From positions 1-16,702 of the forward strand of contig CAZTTG010000115.1 in assembly GCA_964615935.1 (NCBI GenBank): DNA of 16,702 nt. Direction: 5' to 3'. This DNA is from CAZTTG01 sp964615935. Lineage in GTDB: Bacteria; Planctomycetota; UBA1135; GCA-002686595. This document shows positions 6,642-14,374 of this stretch, piece by piece. The notes under the pieces are model-generated. The model was given only the letters and a program-made list of their open reading frames with translations, made no database searches and was not told the origin of the DNA. The position numbers and the translations under genes are program-made. The first letter of the stretch is position 1. The number at the start of each line of letters is the position of its first letter.

Positions 6642-7682
6642 ATGACAGCACGAAGGACGCTCCTCGGAGCCGCGTCCCTTCGGAGCGCGGCGGTCGCCGT
6701 CGGCCTGCTCCTCGCCCCCTCCATCCAGGCGCAGGAAGCCCCACCCGGGGTGCAGGTGGGCGAGCACCCCGTCTACTCCTTCCGGCGCCCGCTCTTCAAC
6801 GGGCTGGGCGTGAGCAGCCTGGCCGACCTCCAGGGTCGGCCGGTGCTGGTGCAGTTCTGGGGACGACGCTGAGGCCCCTGCATCGGGGGGTCCGTGCCGA
6901 CCTCCCTCAGGCTCCAGGAGGAGTTCGGAGAACGGCTCCAGGTTCTCTTCGTCGAGGCCCGCGGAAGAAGCGACCGGGAGATGGCGGCCTTCGCTCTCGA
7001 GCGGCGCTGGCTCTCGGGATCGGCGATGTGGACCACCGAGGCGCCCTTCTGCCACGGCTCTCCCTACCTGCCGGCGGCGGTGCTCCTGTCGACCGAGGGG
7101 GAGGTGCTCCTGCGCGGCAACCCCCTGCGCCTGCAGCGCGAGATCGAGAGGACCATCGACGAGCAGGTCGGGCGGGCCGCCGAACCCCCGGCCGACACGC
7201 CGCCGGCCCTCAAGAAGGCCTGGACCGAGTTCCACAAGGGACACGTGGCCCGCGCCATCCAGCTCGCCACCCGCCTGGCCGAGAGGCCCACGGGGAGCGA
7301 CAAGCGGGAGCTCGCCGCCAAGGCCCGCGAGGCGGTGGGGGCCTTCCGCCGCCGGACGCACGCGCGTCTCGAGCGCGTCGAGTGGATGATCGAGAACGGC
7401 TTCTACATCCGCGCCGAGGAGACCATCGAGGTTCTCTCCAAGGCCGTGAAGGGGGACGCCGAGCTCGGCGAGCGGCTGGAGGCCGTGGCCGCCCCCCTCG
7501 AGTCGGAGGAGATGAAGCGCGAGCTCCAGGCGGCCCGCGACCTGCACGAGATCGAGACCCAGCTGCTGCTCAAGGGGCCCGACGATCGCCTGGTCAAGCG
7601 GCTCGAGCGGCTGGCCCGCAAGTACGAGGGTACCCAGGCCTCGGTCCGGGCCGGGTACCTGGCCGAGCTGGCCCAGGGCTGA
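6642..7682 (+). CDS. Secreted thioredoxin-fold selenoprotein (UGPC active site)
   Basis: This encodes 346 residues if the in-frame TGA at 6870-6872 is read as selenocysteine (Sec77). A signal peptide (about residues 1-30) precedes a thioredoxin-like segment, PVLVQFWGRR-Sec-GPC. The UGA sits exactly at the first Cys of the WCxxC-type active site, leaving Cys80 as partner. The same frame continues for 269 codons with normal thioredoxin features, including a candidate cis-Pro at 144 (YLPAAVLLSTEGEVLLRG). A SECIS-like hairpin follows the UGA. From about residue 180 an Arg/Glu/Leu-rich helical region, perhaps repeat-like, is of unknown function. GGAG at 6628-6631 supports ATG 6642. The likely role is thiol-disulfide or peroxide chemistry in the periplasm. 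A nonsense mutation or sequencing error is the alternative, but the position and hairpin argue against it. Confidence 0.85.
6877..6911 (+). promoter_or_regulatory. Bacterial SECIS-like hairpin
   Basis: It begins 5 bases after the in-frame UGA. The lower stem pairs CCUG (6877-6880) with CAGG (6908-6911). An internal loop of CAUC (6881-6884) against U6907 follows. The upper stem is 8 bp, GGGGGGUC (6885-6892) with GACCUCCC (6899-6906), including one G-U pair. The apical loop is CGUGCC, with G6894 in its second position followed by U, 22 bases after the UGA. Known bacterial SECIS elements need a G in the first two loop bases at roughly 16-37 bases from the UGA; the E. coli fdhF loop also carries a GU. 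The fit is good by hand folding only. Confidence 0.75.
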
Positions 7683-7739
7683 GCGGCGCGGCTCGCGGTG
7701 GGCCTCGCGGCCGGGGACATGAATCAGGACGGCAGTCCC

Positions 7740-9017
7740 TCAGCCGTCCCGATCTTCCTCGGGAGGCCGCGAGAACTCCTCGATCTGCGCGCGTCCCGCG
7801 ACCTTCCCGCGGATGCGCACCGCGCCGCGCAGCTCGGTCTTCGGATCCAGGAGCACGCTGCCGTTGGCGGAGCTCAGCAGTCGGCGGTCCGCCAGCGGAT
7901 CCAGGTCCAGGGCCGGCTGCTCGCCGCCGGAGAGGAACCGGTTGCTCCCCTCGATCCGCACCTCGGTGCAGCCCCCCAGGGAGACCAGGGGCCGATCGCC
8001 GCAGCCGGGCGCCAGCTCGAAGCGGTTGTCGCGCAGGACGACCCGGGCGTTGGGCGCCCCCGCCCCGCGGTCCCAGCACACCAGGGCCCCGGTCCCGTAG
8101 GGCATCTCCGGGCGCGTGAGGTGGCGCAGCTTGGGGTCGAAGCCGGCCCGCACGGTGCAGCCCTCGACGGTGATCGTGCCGCCCTGCCGCCCGCAGAAGG
8201 TCAGGGCGGAGCCGCCCTTGAAGTTGTCCCCGGCGGCGATGGTCGCGTCCACCACGAGGCAGTCGCGGAGGGTGACGTCGCCCACCCCGGGGGGACCATC
8301 GCCGGGGCGCGCCGTGAGCTGGAAGAAGGTGCGGCCCAGCCGCCGGCCCTCGACGTTCTCGATGGTGATGTCGCCCTTGGAGTTCTGGAGGTAGAAGGCG
8401 TGCTCCTTCTCGATGTCCTTGATGACCGCGCGCCGCGTGAGGCCGCGGAACTCGAAGTCCGCCAGCCCGTAGCCCCAGACGCCCCAGCGGGACTTGCTGC
8501 CCCGAGCGGTGAGGTGGTTCCACCCCCCGAGGATGTCGCAGTCGTGGAAGCGGAAGCCCGGATAGACCACCTCCGGTCCGCCCATGTAGAAGATCACGCC
8601 GGCCCGATAGCCGGGGACGATGGTCAGCTCGCGGAAGGTGATGTGACCGCTGGGCTTGCGGTTGTTGACGGCGATGGTGTCCCCGTGCGAGTCGGGCCCG
8701 GTCGGCGCGATCCGGGTCCTCGGCCCGCCCTGGACGACGATGGGCTGGGCGGCGGTTCCGCCGGGGGTATCGGTGTTCCAGTGAGCCTGCGGCTTGCCGA
8801 AGCCGATGCAGAAGGGGGGATAGTCGCCCGGGCCGAGCTGGATGACCGTGCCCGGCCCGGCCCGGTCGAGGGCTCGGGCGATCGGGTTGCGCACCGCCTG
8901 GGGCGCGCCCCCGTCCGGGCTGATCGTCGTGGGGGTGCAGCGGATCACCCCGGCGGGGGGGGGCGGGAGATCCGGGGCGGCGGTGAGGGCCAGGAGAGCG
9001 AGGGCGAGGGTGGTCAT
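7740..9017 (-). CDS. Secreted right-handed parallel beta-helix protein
   Basis: This encodes 425 residues. A short signal peptide (MTTLALALLALTAA) is followed by a Pro-rich linker and then a chain of short beta-rich turns of the pectate-lyase-like type. Examples are GTVIQLGPGDYPPF, GHITFRELTIVPG, FRFHDCDILGG, GDITIENVEG, GDVTLRDCLVVDA and GTITVEGCTVRAG. The pattern of alternating hydrophobic residues with Asn, Gly and Cys at turns supports a beta-helix, a fold used to bind or cleave polysaccharides. Catalytic residues cannot be assigned, so lyase or hydrolase activity is unproven. AAGG about 8 bases upstream supports ATG 9017. It lies tail-to-tail with the selenoprotein gene, 57 bases apart. 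The isomerase gene sits 115 bases upstream on the same strand, so it may have its own promoter. Confidence 0.8.
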   Translation of the reverse strand: MTTLALALLALTAAPDLPPPPAGVIRCTPTTISPDGGAPQAVRNPIARALDRAGPGTVIQLGPGDYPPFCIGFGKPQAHWNTDTPGGTAAQPIVVQGGPRTRIAPTGPDSHGDTIAVNNRKPSGHITFRELTIVPGYRAGVIFYMGGPEVVYPGFRFHDCDILGGWNHLTARGSKSRWGVWGYGLADFEFRGLTRRAVIKDIEKEHAFYLQNSKGDITIENVEGRRLGRTFFQLTARPGDGPPGVGDVTLRDCLVVDATIAAGDNFKGGSALTFCGRQGGTITVEGCTVRAGFDPKLRHLTRPEMPYGTGALVCWDRGAGAPNARVVLRDNRFELAPGCGDRPLVSLGGCTEVRIEGSNRFLSGGEQPALDLDPLADRRLLSSANGSVLLDPKTELRGAVRIRGKVAGRAQIEEFSRPPEEDRDG

Positions 9018-9080
9018 CGAGGGGCCTTCCGAGGGGGGGCGTACCCCTCCTCGTACGACAACCCGGCGGATCCTGCGGGC

Positions 9081-9092
9081 TTCCGCGCGGAA
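9081..9092. promoter_or_regulatory. Perfect 12-bp palindrome, possible operator
   Basis: TTCCGCGCGGAA is its own reverse complement. It lies in the 115-base gap between two minus-strand genes, 64-75 bases upstream of the beta-helix ATG, which is a typical place for a repressor or activator site. No family can be named, and in a GC-rich genome a palindrome of this length can occur by chance. Confidence 0.25.
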
Positions 9093-9132
9093 AAGTGGGC
9101 GGGGGTGCTGGCCTCCGGCCTCGGCCCCCCTC

Positions 9133-10164
9133 TCAGGCCCCCATCCCGTCCTCGAACGAGCCCTCGGCCACCGGGAAGCACAGCGCGTCCCGCACGTGCT
9201 GGATCCCGTTCGCGCTGGTGGCGTCCAGGTCCCGGTAGGCGCTCTCCGCCTCGGCGCACAGCGGCGCGGTCCGCGTCCCCATGACGCCGCAGTACCGTCC
9301 GGGGTAGCCGATGTCGATCAGGAGCTCGGCGTAGCGGGTGAGGTTCAGGTCGCCGCTGCTGAGGTCGACGAACTGCATGGCGCGGTCCTGCCAGCGGGGA
9401 TTCATGCTGCGCAGCGCCAGGCCCGGGCGGACGTTGAAGTTCTTGACGTGCACGGCGTACACGCGATTGGCCACCGCGCGGAAGCGGGTCTCGAAGCTCT
9501 CGTGCTCCCAGCAGTGGGAGGGATCGGCGGTGACCCCCAGGCAGGGATCCCCGTCACAGGCGGCCACCAGCGCCTGGAAGTCGGCCGCGCACATGGCGCC
9601 GGTGTTGGGGTGGATCTCGTGGCACAGGTAGAGGCCCAGCCCGCGCGCGTGATCCCGCAGCCTCGCGGTCTTCTTCGCGAAGCGCTCGTGGCCCTCCTTC
9701 AGGAGGTCGTAGTCGGTCCCGCTCCAGAAGCCCCAGGGGTAGCCGGTGGCCACCTCCCAGCCCCAGGCGATGCCCCAGAACATGGGGAGGATCTTCACGC
9801 CCAGCTCGGCGCACAGGTCCATCAGGCGCAGCAGGTAGTCCTCGCACCACCCCTCGACCTCGGAGACCGAGCCCGAGTGCAGCTCGGGCGGGAGGAAGGG
9901 CCGGATGGTCTTGCTCTGCGTCCAGGCGGTGGTGTGGACCCAGAAGGGGCAGTGGGCCGAGACCCCGTCCAGCAGCATGTCCTGCGCCTCGAAGGCCTCG
10001 CGGATGCTGGCGGCGCTCCGCAGGCCCTCGCCCTCGTTCAGGTGGAAGTTGGAGGGCTGGCAGCCGGCGCCGCCGGACTGACGGGCGAAGGTGATCAGCT
10101 CCTCGAGGCTCTTCCCTCCGTGCTGGGCGCCCTCGATGCTGGCGTGGAAGCAGTTCTGGCTCAT
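9133..10164 (-). CDS. Sugar phosphate isomerase/epimerase-like TIM barrel
   Basis: This encodes 343 residues of the xylose isomerase-like/AP endonuclease 2 superfamily, mostly cytoplasmic metal-dependent sugar or inositol isomerases and epimerases. Metal-ligand motifs are visible: Glu183 in CHEIHPN, Asp214 and His217 in TADPSH, and His239 in VHVKNF. The usual last ligand, a Glu after the final strand (SIE-like), is not apparent: the matching stretch reads GYPGRYCGVMGTR. Glu305 or Glu307 further on might serve instead. The start at 10164 is preferred over an in-frame upstream ATG at 10353 because GAGG lies 7 bases before it and the upstream extension runs over the end of the aminotransferase gene. 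It lies 68 bases downstream of that gene and is probably co-transcribed with it. The substrate is unknown. Confidence 0.88.
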   Translation of the reverse strand: MSQNCFHASIEGAQHGGKSLEELITFARQSGGAGCQPSNFHLNEGEGLRSAASIREAFEAQDMLLDGVSAHCPFWVHTTAWTQSKTIRPFLPPELHSGSVSEVEGWCEDYLLRLMDLCAELGVKILPMFWGIAWGWEVATGYPWGFWSGTDYDLLKEGHERFAKKTARLRDHARGLGLYLCHEIHPNTGAMCAADFQALVAACDGDPCLGVTADPSHCWEHESFETRFRAVANRVYAVHVKNFNVRPGLALRSMNPRWQDRAMQFVDLSSGDLNLTRYAELLIDIGYPGRYCGVMGTRTAPLCAEAESAYRDLDATSANGIQHVRDALCFPVAEGSFEDGMGA

Positions 10165-10232
10165 GGCGGTCCCTCGATGCGGCGCGCGGCGCCGGTAGCG
10201 GTCGGCGGGCAACGATAACCCGGCGCCACGCC

Positions 10233-11132
10233 TCAGACCACCCGGATCCCCTCGCTGGCGGCGCGCCGCTGATAGAGGCTGGAGAGCCGGCGCGTGAGGG
10301 GACCGACCTCGCCGCTGCCGATGATGCGACCGTCGACCCGGGTGATCCCCCACACCCCGCTCAGGGTGTCGGTGCAGAACACCTCGTGGGCGCGGTAGGC
10401 CTCCGTCAGGGTGAGGTCCCGCACCGCGTGCGGGATGTCCTCGGCCTGGCAGATCTCCAGCACCGCCTCGCGCGTGATGCCCTCGCGGCAGGCCACCAGT
10501 CGGCCGGTCTCCACGACGCCGTCGGTGACGATGAAGGCGTGGGCGGCGCTGGTCTCGGCCAGGAAGCCGCGGTTGTCCAGCATCAGCGCGTCCTCGACCC
10601 CGGCGCAGTTGGCCTCGATCTTGGCCAGGGTCGACTGCAGCAGGTTGCAGTGGTGGATCTTGGGGTCGAGGCAGTCCGGCGGGGAGCAGCGGATGCTGCT
10701 GGTGATCAGCGCCACGCCGCCCCGCTCCCGCGGCGGGGGCGCGTGCTCCGCCAGGACGATCAGCGTGGGCCCGCCCTGGATCAGGCGCGGATCCATGCCC
10801 GAGGTGACCTTGACCCCGCGCGTCAGGGTCAGGCGGACGCAGATCCCGTCCCGCATGTCGTTGGCCTCGAGGGTCTTGCGGATCTCCTCCATCAGCGCCT
10901 CAAAGGAGGGGATCCGATCGTAGGCCAGGGCCTGGGCCGAGCTGCGCAGGCGCTTGAGGTGCTCCTTGAGCCGGTAGACCCGGCCGTCGTAGACGCGCAT
11001 GCCCTCCCAGACCGCGTCGCCCCCCTGAACGGCGCTGTCGAAGGGGCTGATGCCCGCCTCGTCCCGGCGATGGAGCTCGCCGTCGACGTTGATCAGGATG
11101 TCGCGATTCCTCTCGTCGAACCTCTCGAGCAT
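10233..11132 (-). CDS. Class IV PLP aminotransferase (IlvE/DAAT-like)
   Basis: This encodes 299 residues, the usual length for fold-type IV aminotransferases, which include branched-chain aminotransferase, D-amino acid aminotransferase and aminodeoxychorismate lyase. Lys158 in DPKIHHCNLL is the expected PLP lysine, and Glu193 in GFLAETSAAHAF is the conserved Glu that contacts the pyridine nitrogen. The N-terminal part (GGDAVWEGMRVYDGRVYRLKEHLKRL, read in two pieces) fits the family's dimer and substrate loop. IlvE is the most likely annotation, but substrate cannot be fixed from sequence. GGAGA at 11139-11143 (complement) sits well before ATG 11132. It is the first gene of a likely two-gene operon with the isomerase and is divergent from the GH172 gene. 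Confidence 0.9.
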   Translation of the reverse strand: MLERFDERNRDILINVDGELHRRDEAGISPFDSAVQGGDAVWEGMRVYDGRVYRLKEHLKRLRSSAQALAYDRIPSFEALMEEIRKTLEANDMRDGICVRLTLTRGVKVTSGMDPRLIQGGPTLIVLAEHAPPPRERGGVALITSSIRCSPPDCLDPKIHHCNLLQSTLAKIEANCAGVEDALMLDNRGFLAETSAAHAFIVTDGVVETGRLVACREGITREAVLEICQAEDIPHAVRDLTLTEAYRAHEVFCTDTLSGVWGITRVDGRIIGSGEVGPLTRRLSSLYQRRAASEGIRVV

Positions 11133-11173
11133 GGTGGGTCTCCAATCCGGGGGCGCGCTGGGCCGCCGGTGCG

Positions 11174-11179
11174 ATTCTA
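11174..11179 (-). promoter_or_regulatory. Possible -10 element (TAGAAT) for the aminotransferase operon
   Basis: On the minus strand the sequence reads TAGAAT, a five-of-six match to TATAAT, 41 bases upstream of the aminotransferase ATG. No good -35 hexamer is found 17 bases further upstream, so this is tentative. On the plus strand, TATTCT at 11248-11253 could play the same role for the divergent GH172 gene. Confidence 0.2.
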
Positions 11180-11285
11180 GCCCACTCCGCCGCTCCGCCC
11201 CGGGCGAGAATCGGGATCGCGATGGGGAACGCGAGCGGCGCTCCGACTATTCTCGGATCCCGGACCGAGCCGCGGAGGTGAGAGG

Positions 11286-12365
11286 TTGACGAGCTTTGAT
11301 GGACTGGGGATGGGGCTAGGCGGGCTGAGCCGGCTGTCGCGGGCGCGCTCCCGCTCGATCTCGGCCGAGAACCGCACCGGAGCCCGGGGCGGGGGCGGCG
11401 CCGCGATCGAGGGCATGGGCGCGCGGGCCGCGCGCGGGCTGGGCCCGGGCTGGAAGATCTCGCCCTGCGACCGGATCGCCCCCGGCGCCACCCTCGAGAT
11501 CGCCGACATCGAGGGGCCCGGCGCCCTCCAGCACCTGTGGCTCACCCTCACCGGCCGCTGGCGCCTGTGCGTCCTGCGGATCTACTGGGACGACCAGGAC
11601 GTCCCCTCGGTCGAGGTCCCCGCCGGGGACTTCTTCGGCCTGGGCTGGGGCCGCTACGCCCAGATCGACGCCCTGCCGGTCAACGTCAACCCGGGCAGCG
11701 GCTTCAACTGCTTCTGGGAGATGCCCTTCCGCGAGCGCTGCCGGATCTCGCTGGAGAACCTCTCCGAGGAGGAGATCGTCGCCTTCTACCAGGTGGACTA
11801 CGCGCTCACCGAGGTGCCCGCGGACTGCGGCTACTTCCACGCCCAGTTCCGGCGCTCCAACCCGGTCCAGAAGGGCCGGGTGCACACCCTCCTCGACGGG
11901 GTGCGCGGCTGGGGGCACTACGTGGGCACGACCATGTGCTGGGGGGTCCACCACGGCGGCTGGTGGGGGGAGGGCGAGATCAAGTTCCACCTGGACGGGG
12001 ACGGCGAGCACCCCACCCTGTGCGGCACGGGCACCGAGGACTACTTCGGCGGCAGCTACAACTTCGAGGCGGAGGGGGGCTACCGCGAGTTCTCGGCGCC
12101 CTTCCTGGGCATGCCCCAGGTCCTGCGGCCCGACGGGCTGTACGACTCGCAGCAGCGCTTCTGCCTGTACCGCTTCCACGTGATGGATCCCATCCGCTTC
12201 GAGGAGGACCTGCGGGTCACCATCCAGTGCCTGGGCTGGTGGCCCGAGCGCGAGCGCTACCTGCAGCGCTCGGACGACGTGGCCTCCACGGTCTTCTGGT
12301 ACCAGAGCCTGCCCACCGCGCCCTTCCCCGAGCTGCCGGCCGCCGAAGCGCTCGAGGTGACCTGA
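11286..12365 (+). CDS. DUF2961 / glycoside hydrolase family 172 protein
   Basis: This encodes 359 residues. The hallmark motif GTGTEDYFGGSYN (248-260) and preceding GEGEIKFHLDGDGEHP place it in DUF2961, now CAZy GH172. Characterised members act on alpha-D-fructofuranosides/difructose anhydride or D-arabinan. The candidate catalytic glutamates are Glu231 and Glu251; their spacing resembles that of the two known catalytic Glu residues. The core covers about residues 40-345 and is short relative to many family members. No signal peptide is visible, so it appears cytoplasmic, unlike secreted GH172 enzymes. The start is TTG 11286 with GGAGG at 11274-11278, 7 bases away; no ATG lies nearby upstream in frame. 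Its TGA overlaps the ATG of the next gene (TGATG), which implies translational coupling with the TMTC-like protein. Confidence 0.9.
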   Translation: MTSFDGLGMGLGGLSRLSRARSRSISAENRTGARGGGGAAIEGMGARAARGLGPGWKISPCDRIAPGATLEIADIEGPGALQHLWLTLTGRWRLCVLRIYWDDQDVPSVEVPAGDFFGLGWGRYAQIDALPVNVNPGSGFNCFWEMPFRERCRISLENLSEEEIVAFYQVDYALTEVPADCGYFHAQFRRSNPVQKGRVHTLLDGVRGWGHYVGTTMCWGVHHGGWWGEGEIKFHLDGDGEHPTLCGTGTEDYFGGSYNFEAEGGYREFSAPFLGMPQVLRPDGLYDSQQRFCLYRFHVMDPIRFEEDLRVTIQCLGWWPERERYLQRSDDVASTVFWYQSLPTAPFPELPAAEALEVT

Positions 12366-14374
12366 TGCGCCGGCTGCTCGCCCCGCTGATCGTCTTCGTC
12401 GCGGCCTTCGTCGCCTTCTGGCCGGCCCTCGACGGCGAGTTCGTCAGCTGGGACGACAACCTGAACTTCGGCGAGCAGAACCCGCACTACAAGGGGCTCG
12501 ACGCGGAGAACCTGGAGTGGATGTTCACCGAGTCCCACGTGGGCCACTGGCATCCGCTCACCTGGATCTCCTTCGCGATCGACTTCCAGCTCTTCGGGGA
12601 GGACCCCGGCGCCTACCACCGCACCAGCATGCTGCTGCACGCCGCCAGCGCGGTGCTGGTGTACCTGCTGATCCTGCGCCTGCTGCGTCTCACGGCGATG
12701 GGGCGGTCCATGAGGTCCTCCATGGCTCTCGCGCTGCCGGCGGCCACGGGGGCGCTCCTCTTCGCCCTCCACCCCCTGCGCGTGGAGTCGGTGGCCTGGG
12801 CCACCGAGCGGCGCGACGTGCTCTCGGGCTTCTTCCTGCTGCTCTCGGTGCTGGCGTGGTTGAGGATGCAGGACGAGGGCCGCCCCCGCCGGGCCTGGTA
12901 CGCCGCCTCGCTGGCGCTCTTCGCCCTCTCCCTGCTCTCCAAGGCGTGGGGGATGACCCTGGGGCTGGTCCTGCTCCTGCTGGACGCCTGGCCCCTCGGT
13001 CGGATGCGGCCGGGCGAGGACGGGCGGCGTCCCGTCGGCCGCCTGATCCTGGAGAAGGTCCCCTACCTGGTGCTGGGCGTGGCCTGCGCCGGGGCCGCGG
13101 CCCTGGCCCAGAAGGCGGGGGCCCAGGGTCAAACCGCGGTGGTGGGGCTGGCCGAGCACGGCGTCCTCGAGCGCGCGGTGCAGGCGGCCTTCGGCCTGGC
13201 CTTCTACCTGTACAAGACGCTGATCCCGGTCGGGCTCTCGCCGCTCTACGAGCTGGAGCGCGAATTCGACGTCACCCGACCGCACTACCTGATCTCGGTC
13301 GCGCTCGTGCTGGCGATCACCGCCCTGGTGCTGATCCTGCGGCGGCGCTGGCCGGCCCTGGCGGTGGCCTGGCTGGCCTACGTCGTCATCGTCTCGCCGG
13401 TGCTGGGCGTGCTCCAGAGCGGCGCCCAGCTCGCGGCCGACCGCTACGCCTACCTCTCCTGCATCCCGTTCGCGGTGCTCGCGGCCGGGGGGATGGCCGT
13501 TCTGGTCTTCCGCCGGCGAGCCAGCGGCGAGCCGCTCATCCCGGCGCAGATCGCGGTGCCTTTCGCCGGCCTCCTGCTCGTCGTTCTGGGCGTTTTGAGC
13601 TGGCGCCAGACGGGGATCTGGCGGGACTCCCTCTCGCTGTGGACCCACGCCGCGCGCGTCGAGCCCACGAGCTACATCGCCCACTTCAACCTGGGGGGGG
13701 AGCTCCTGCGCGCGGGCCGGTTCGACGAGGCGGCCGGGGAGTACCGGCTCTCGATCCGGGCCCACCCCGGGCGGGGCAACGAGCAGGCGCGGCTGGAGCT
13801 GGGCCACATCTTCCTGCGACGACAGGGTGGCGGGGACCTGCAGGCGGCCCTGGACCTGTGGTCCGAGGGCCTGGCCGAGGCGCCCAACTCCTGGGGGATC
13901 CTCGAGGCCATGAAGGGTCCCCTGAAGCAGGCCGGTCGGGGGGAGCGGGTCCTCGAGCTCCTGAGGGAGGCGATCGAGCACGATCCGCAGGACCGCTGCG
14001 TGCCCTACTTCCACTACTCCCTCTCCAACGAGCACCTGGCCGTCGGGCGGGTGGCCGAGGCGGCCCGCGAGCTGGAGCTGGGGCTCGAGGCCGGCGGGAG
14101 AATGAGGCCCGCCCTGCCCGATCACGACCTGGCCGCCCTGCACGCCAACCTGGGAGAGATCCGGCTGGGGCAGGTGGACGCGCTGGCCGCGGAGCGCTGC
14201 TTTCGGGAGGCGCTGGCCCTCTCCAGCGCCGCCCCCGAGGTCCTCCTGGGTCTGGCGACCAGCCTGATGATGCAGGACCGCCGCGAGGAGGCGCGCTCCT
14301 GCCTGCGGTCCGTGCTGGAGCGCCACCCCTCGCACCCTCGGGCCCTGGAGCTGGAGCGGCTACTGGCCCGGTAG
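12365..14374 (+). CDS. TMTC-like membrane glycosyltransferase with C-terminal TPRs
   Basis: This encodes 669 residues. The N-terminal part is a polytopic membrane protein whose first loop reads FVSWDDNLNF (Asp30, Asp31), followed by WHPLTWISFAID and FALHPLRVESVAWATERRD. These are the hallmarks of the family related to eukaryotic TMTC O-mannosyltransferases (GT105-type). From about residue 435 to the end, tetratricopeptide-like helices appear, for example SYIAHFNLGGELLRAGRFDE and further repeats ending in HPSHPRALELERLLAR. It is likely a polyprenyl-phosphate-sugar transferase whose TPR part binds protein acceptors on the periplasmic side; bacterial substrates are unknown. It starts inside the stop of the GH172 gene, and its end overlaps the convergent PAP2 gene by 15 bases. 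Confidence 0.88.
   Translation: MRRLLAPLIVFVAAFVAFWPALDGEFVSWDDNLNFGEQNPHYKGLDAENLEWMFTESHVGHWHPLTWISFAIDFQLFGEDPGAYHRTSMLLHAASAVLVYLLILRLLRLTAMGRSMRSSMALALPAATGALLFALHPLRVESVAWATERRDVLSGFFLLLSVLAWLRMQDEGRPRRAWYAASLALFALSLLSKAWGMTLGLVLLLLDAWPLGRMRPGEDGRRPVGRLILEKVPYLVLGVACAGAAALAQKAGAQGQTAVVGLAEHGVLERAVQAAFGLAFYLYKTLIPVGLSPLYELEREFDVTRPHYLISVALVLAITALVLILRRRWPALAVAWLAYVVIVSPVLGVLQSGAQLAADRYAYLSCIPFAVLAAGGMAVLVFRRRASGEPLIPAQIAVPFAGLLLVVLGVLSWRQTGIWRDSLSLWTHAARVEPTSYIAHFNLGGELLRAGRFDEAAGEYRLSIRAHPGRGNEQARLELGHIFLRRQGGGDLQAALDLWSEGLAEAPNSWGILEAMKGPLKQAGRGERVLELLREAIEHDPQDRCVPYFHYSLSNEHLAVGRVAEAARELELGLEAGGRMRPALPDHDLAALHANLGEIRLGQVDALAAERCFREALALSSAAPEVLLGLATSLMMQDRREEARSCLRSVLERHPSHPRALELERLLAR

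Noticed and set aside
6642..6872. A 76-residue stand-alone secreted protein plus a separate gene starting at GTG 6894
   Set aside because: Both parts share one frame, the second has no Shine-Dalgarno and would start in the middle of a thioredoxin fold, and the TGA falls at the active-site Cys. A single Sec-containing gene explains everything.
10165..10353. Upstream start for the sugar isomerase at 10353
   Set aside because: The extra 63 residues are Arg/Gly-rich, overlap the end of the aminotransferase gene and lack family similarity; ATG 10164 has a good Shine-Dalgarno.
11537..12364. TMTC-like gene starting upstream at 11537 inside the GH172 gene
   Set aside because: The upstream part is a Pro/Arg/Gly-rich frame shadow; ATG 12365 begins with a typical first membrane helix.
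12257..14335. Long open frame (692 codons) on the minus strand opposite the TMTC-like gene
   Set aside because: The product is low-complexity Gln/Gly/His/Arg-rich sequence with no domain; it is a shadow of the plus-strand gene.
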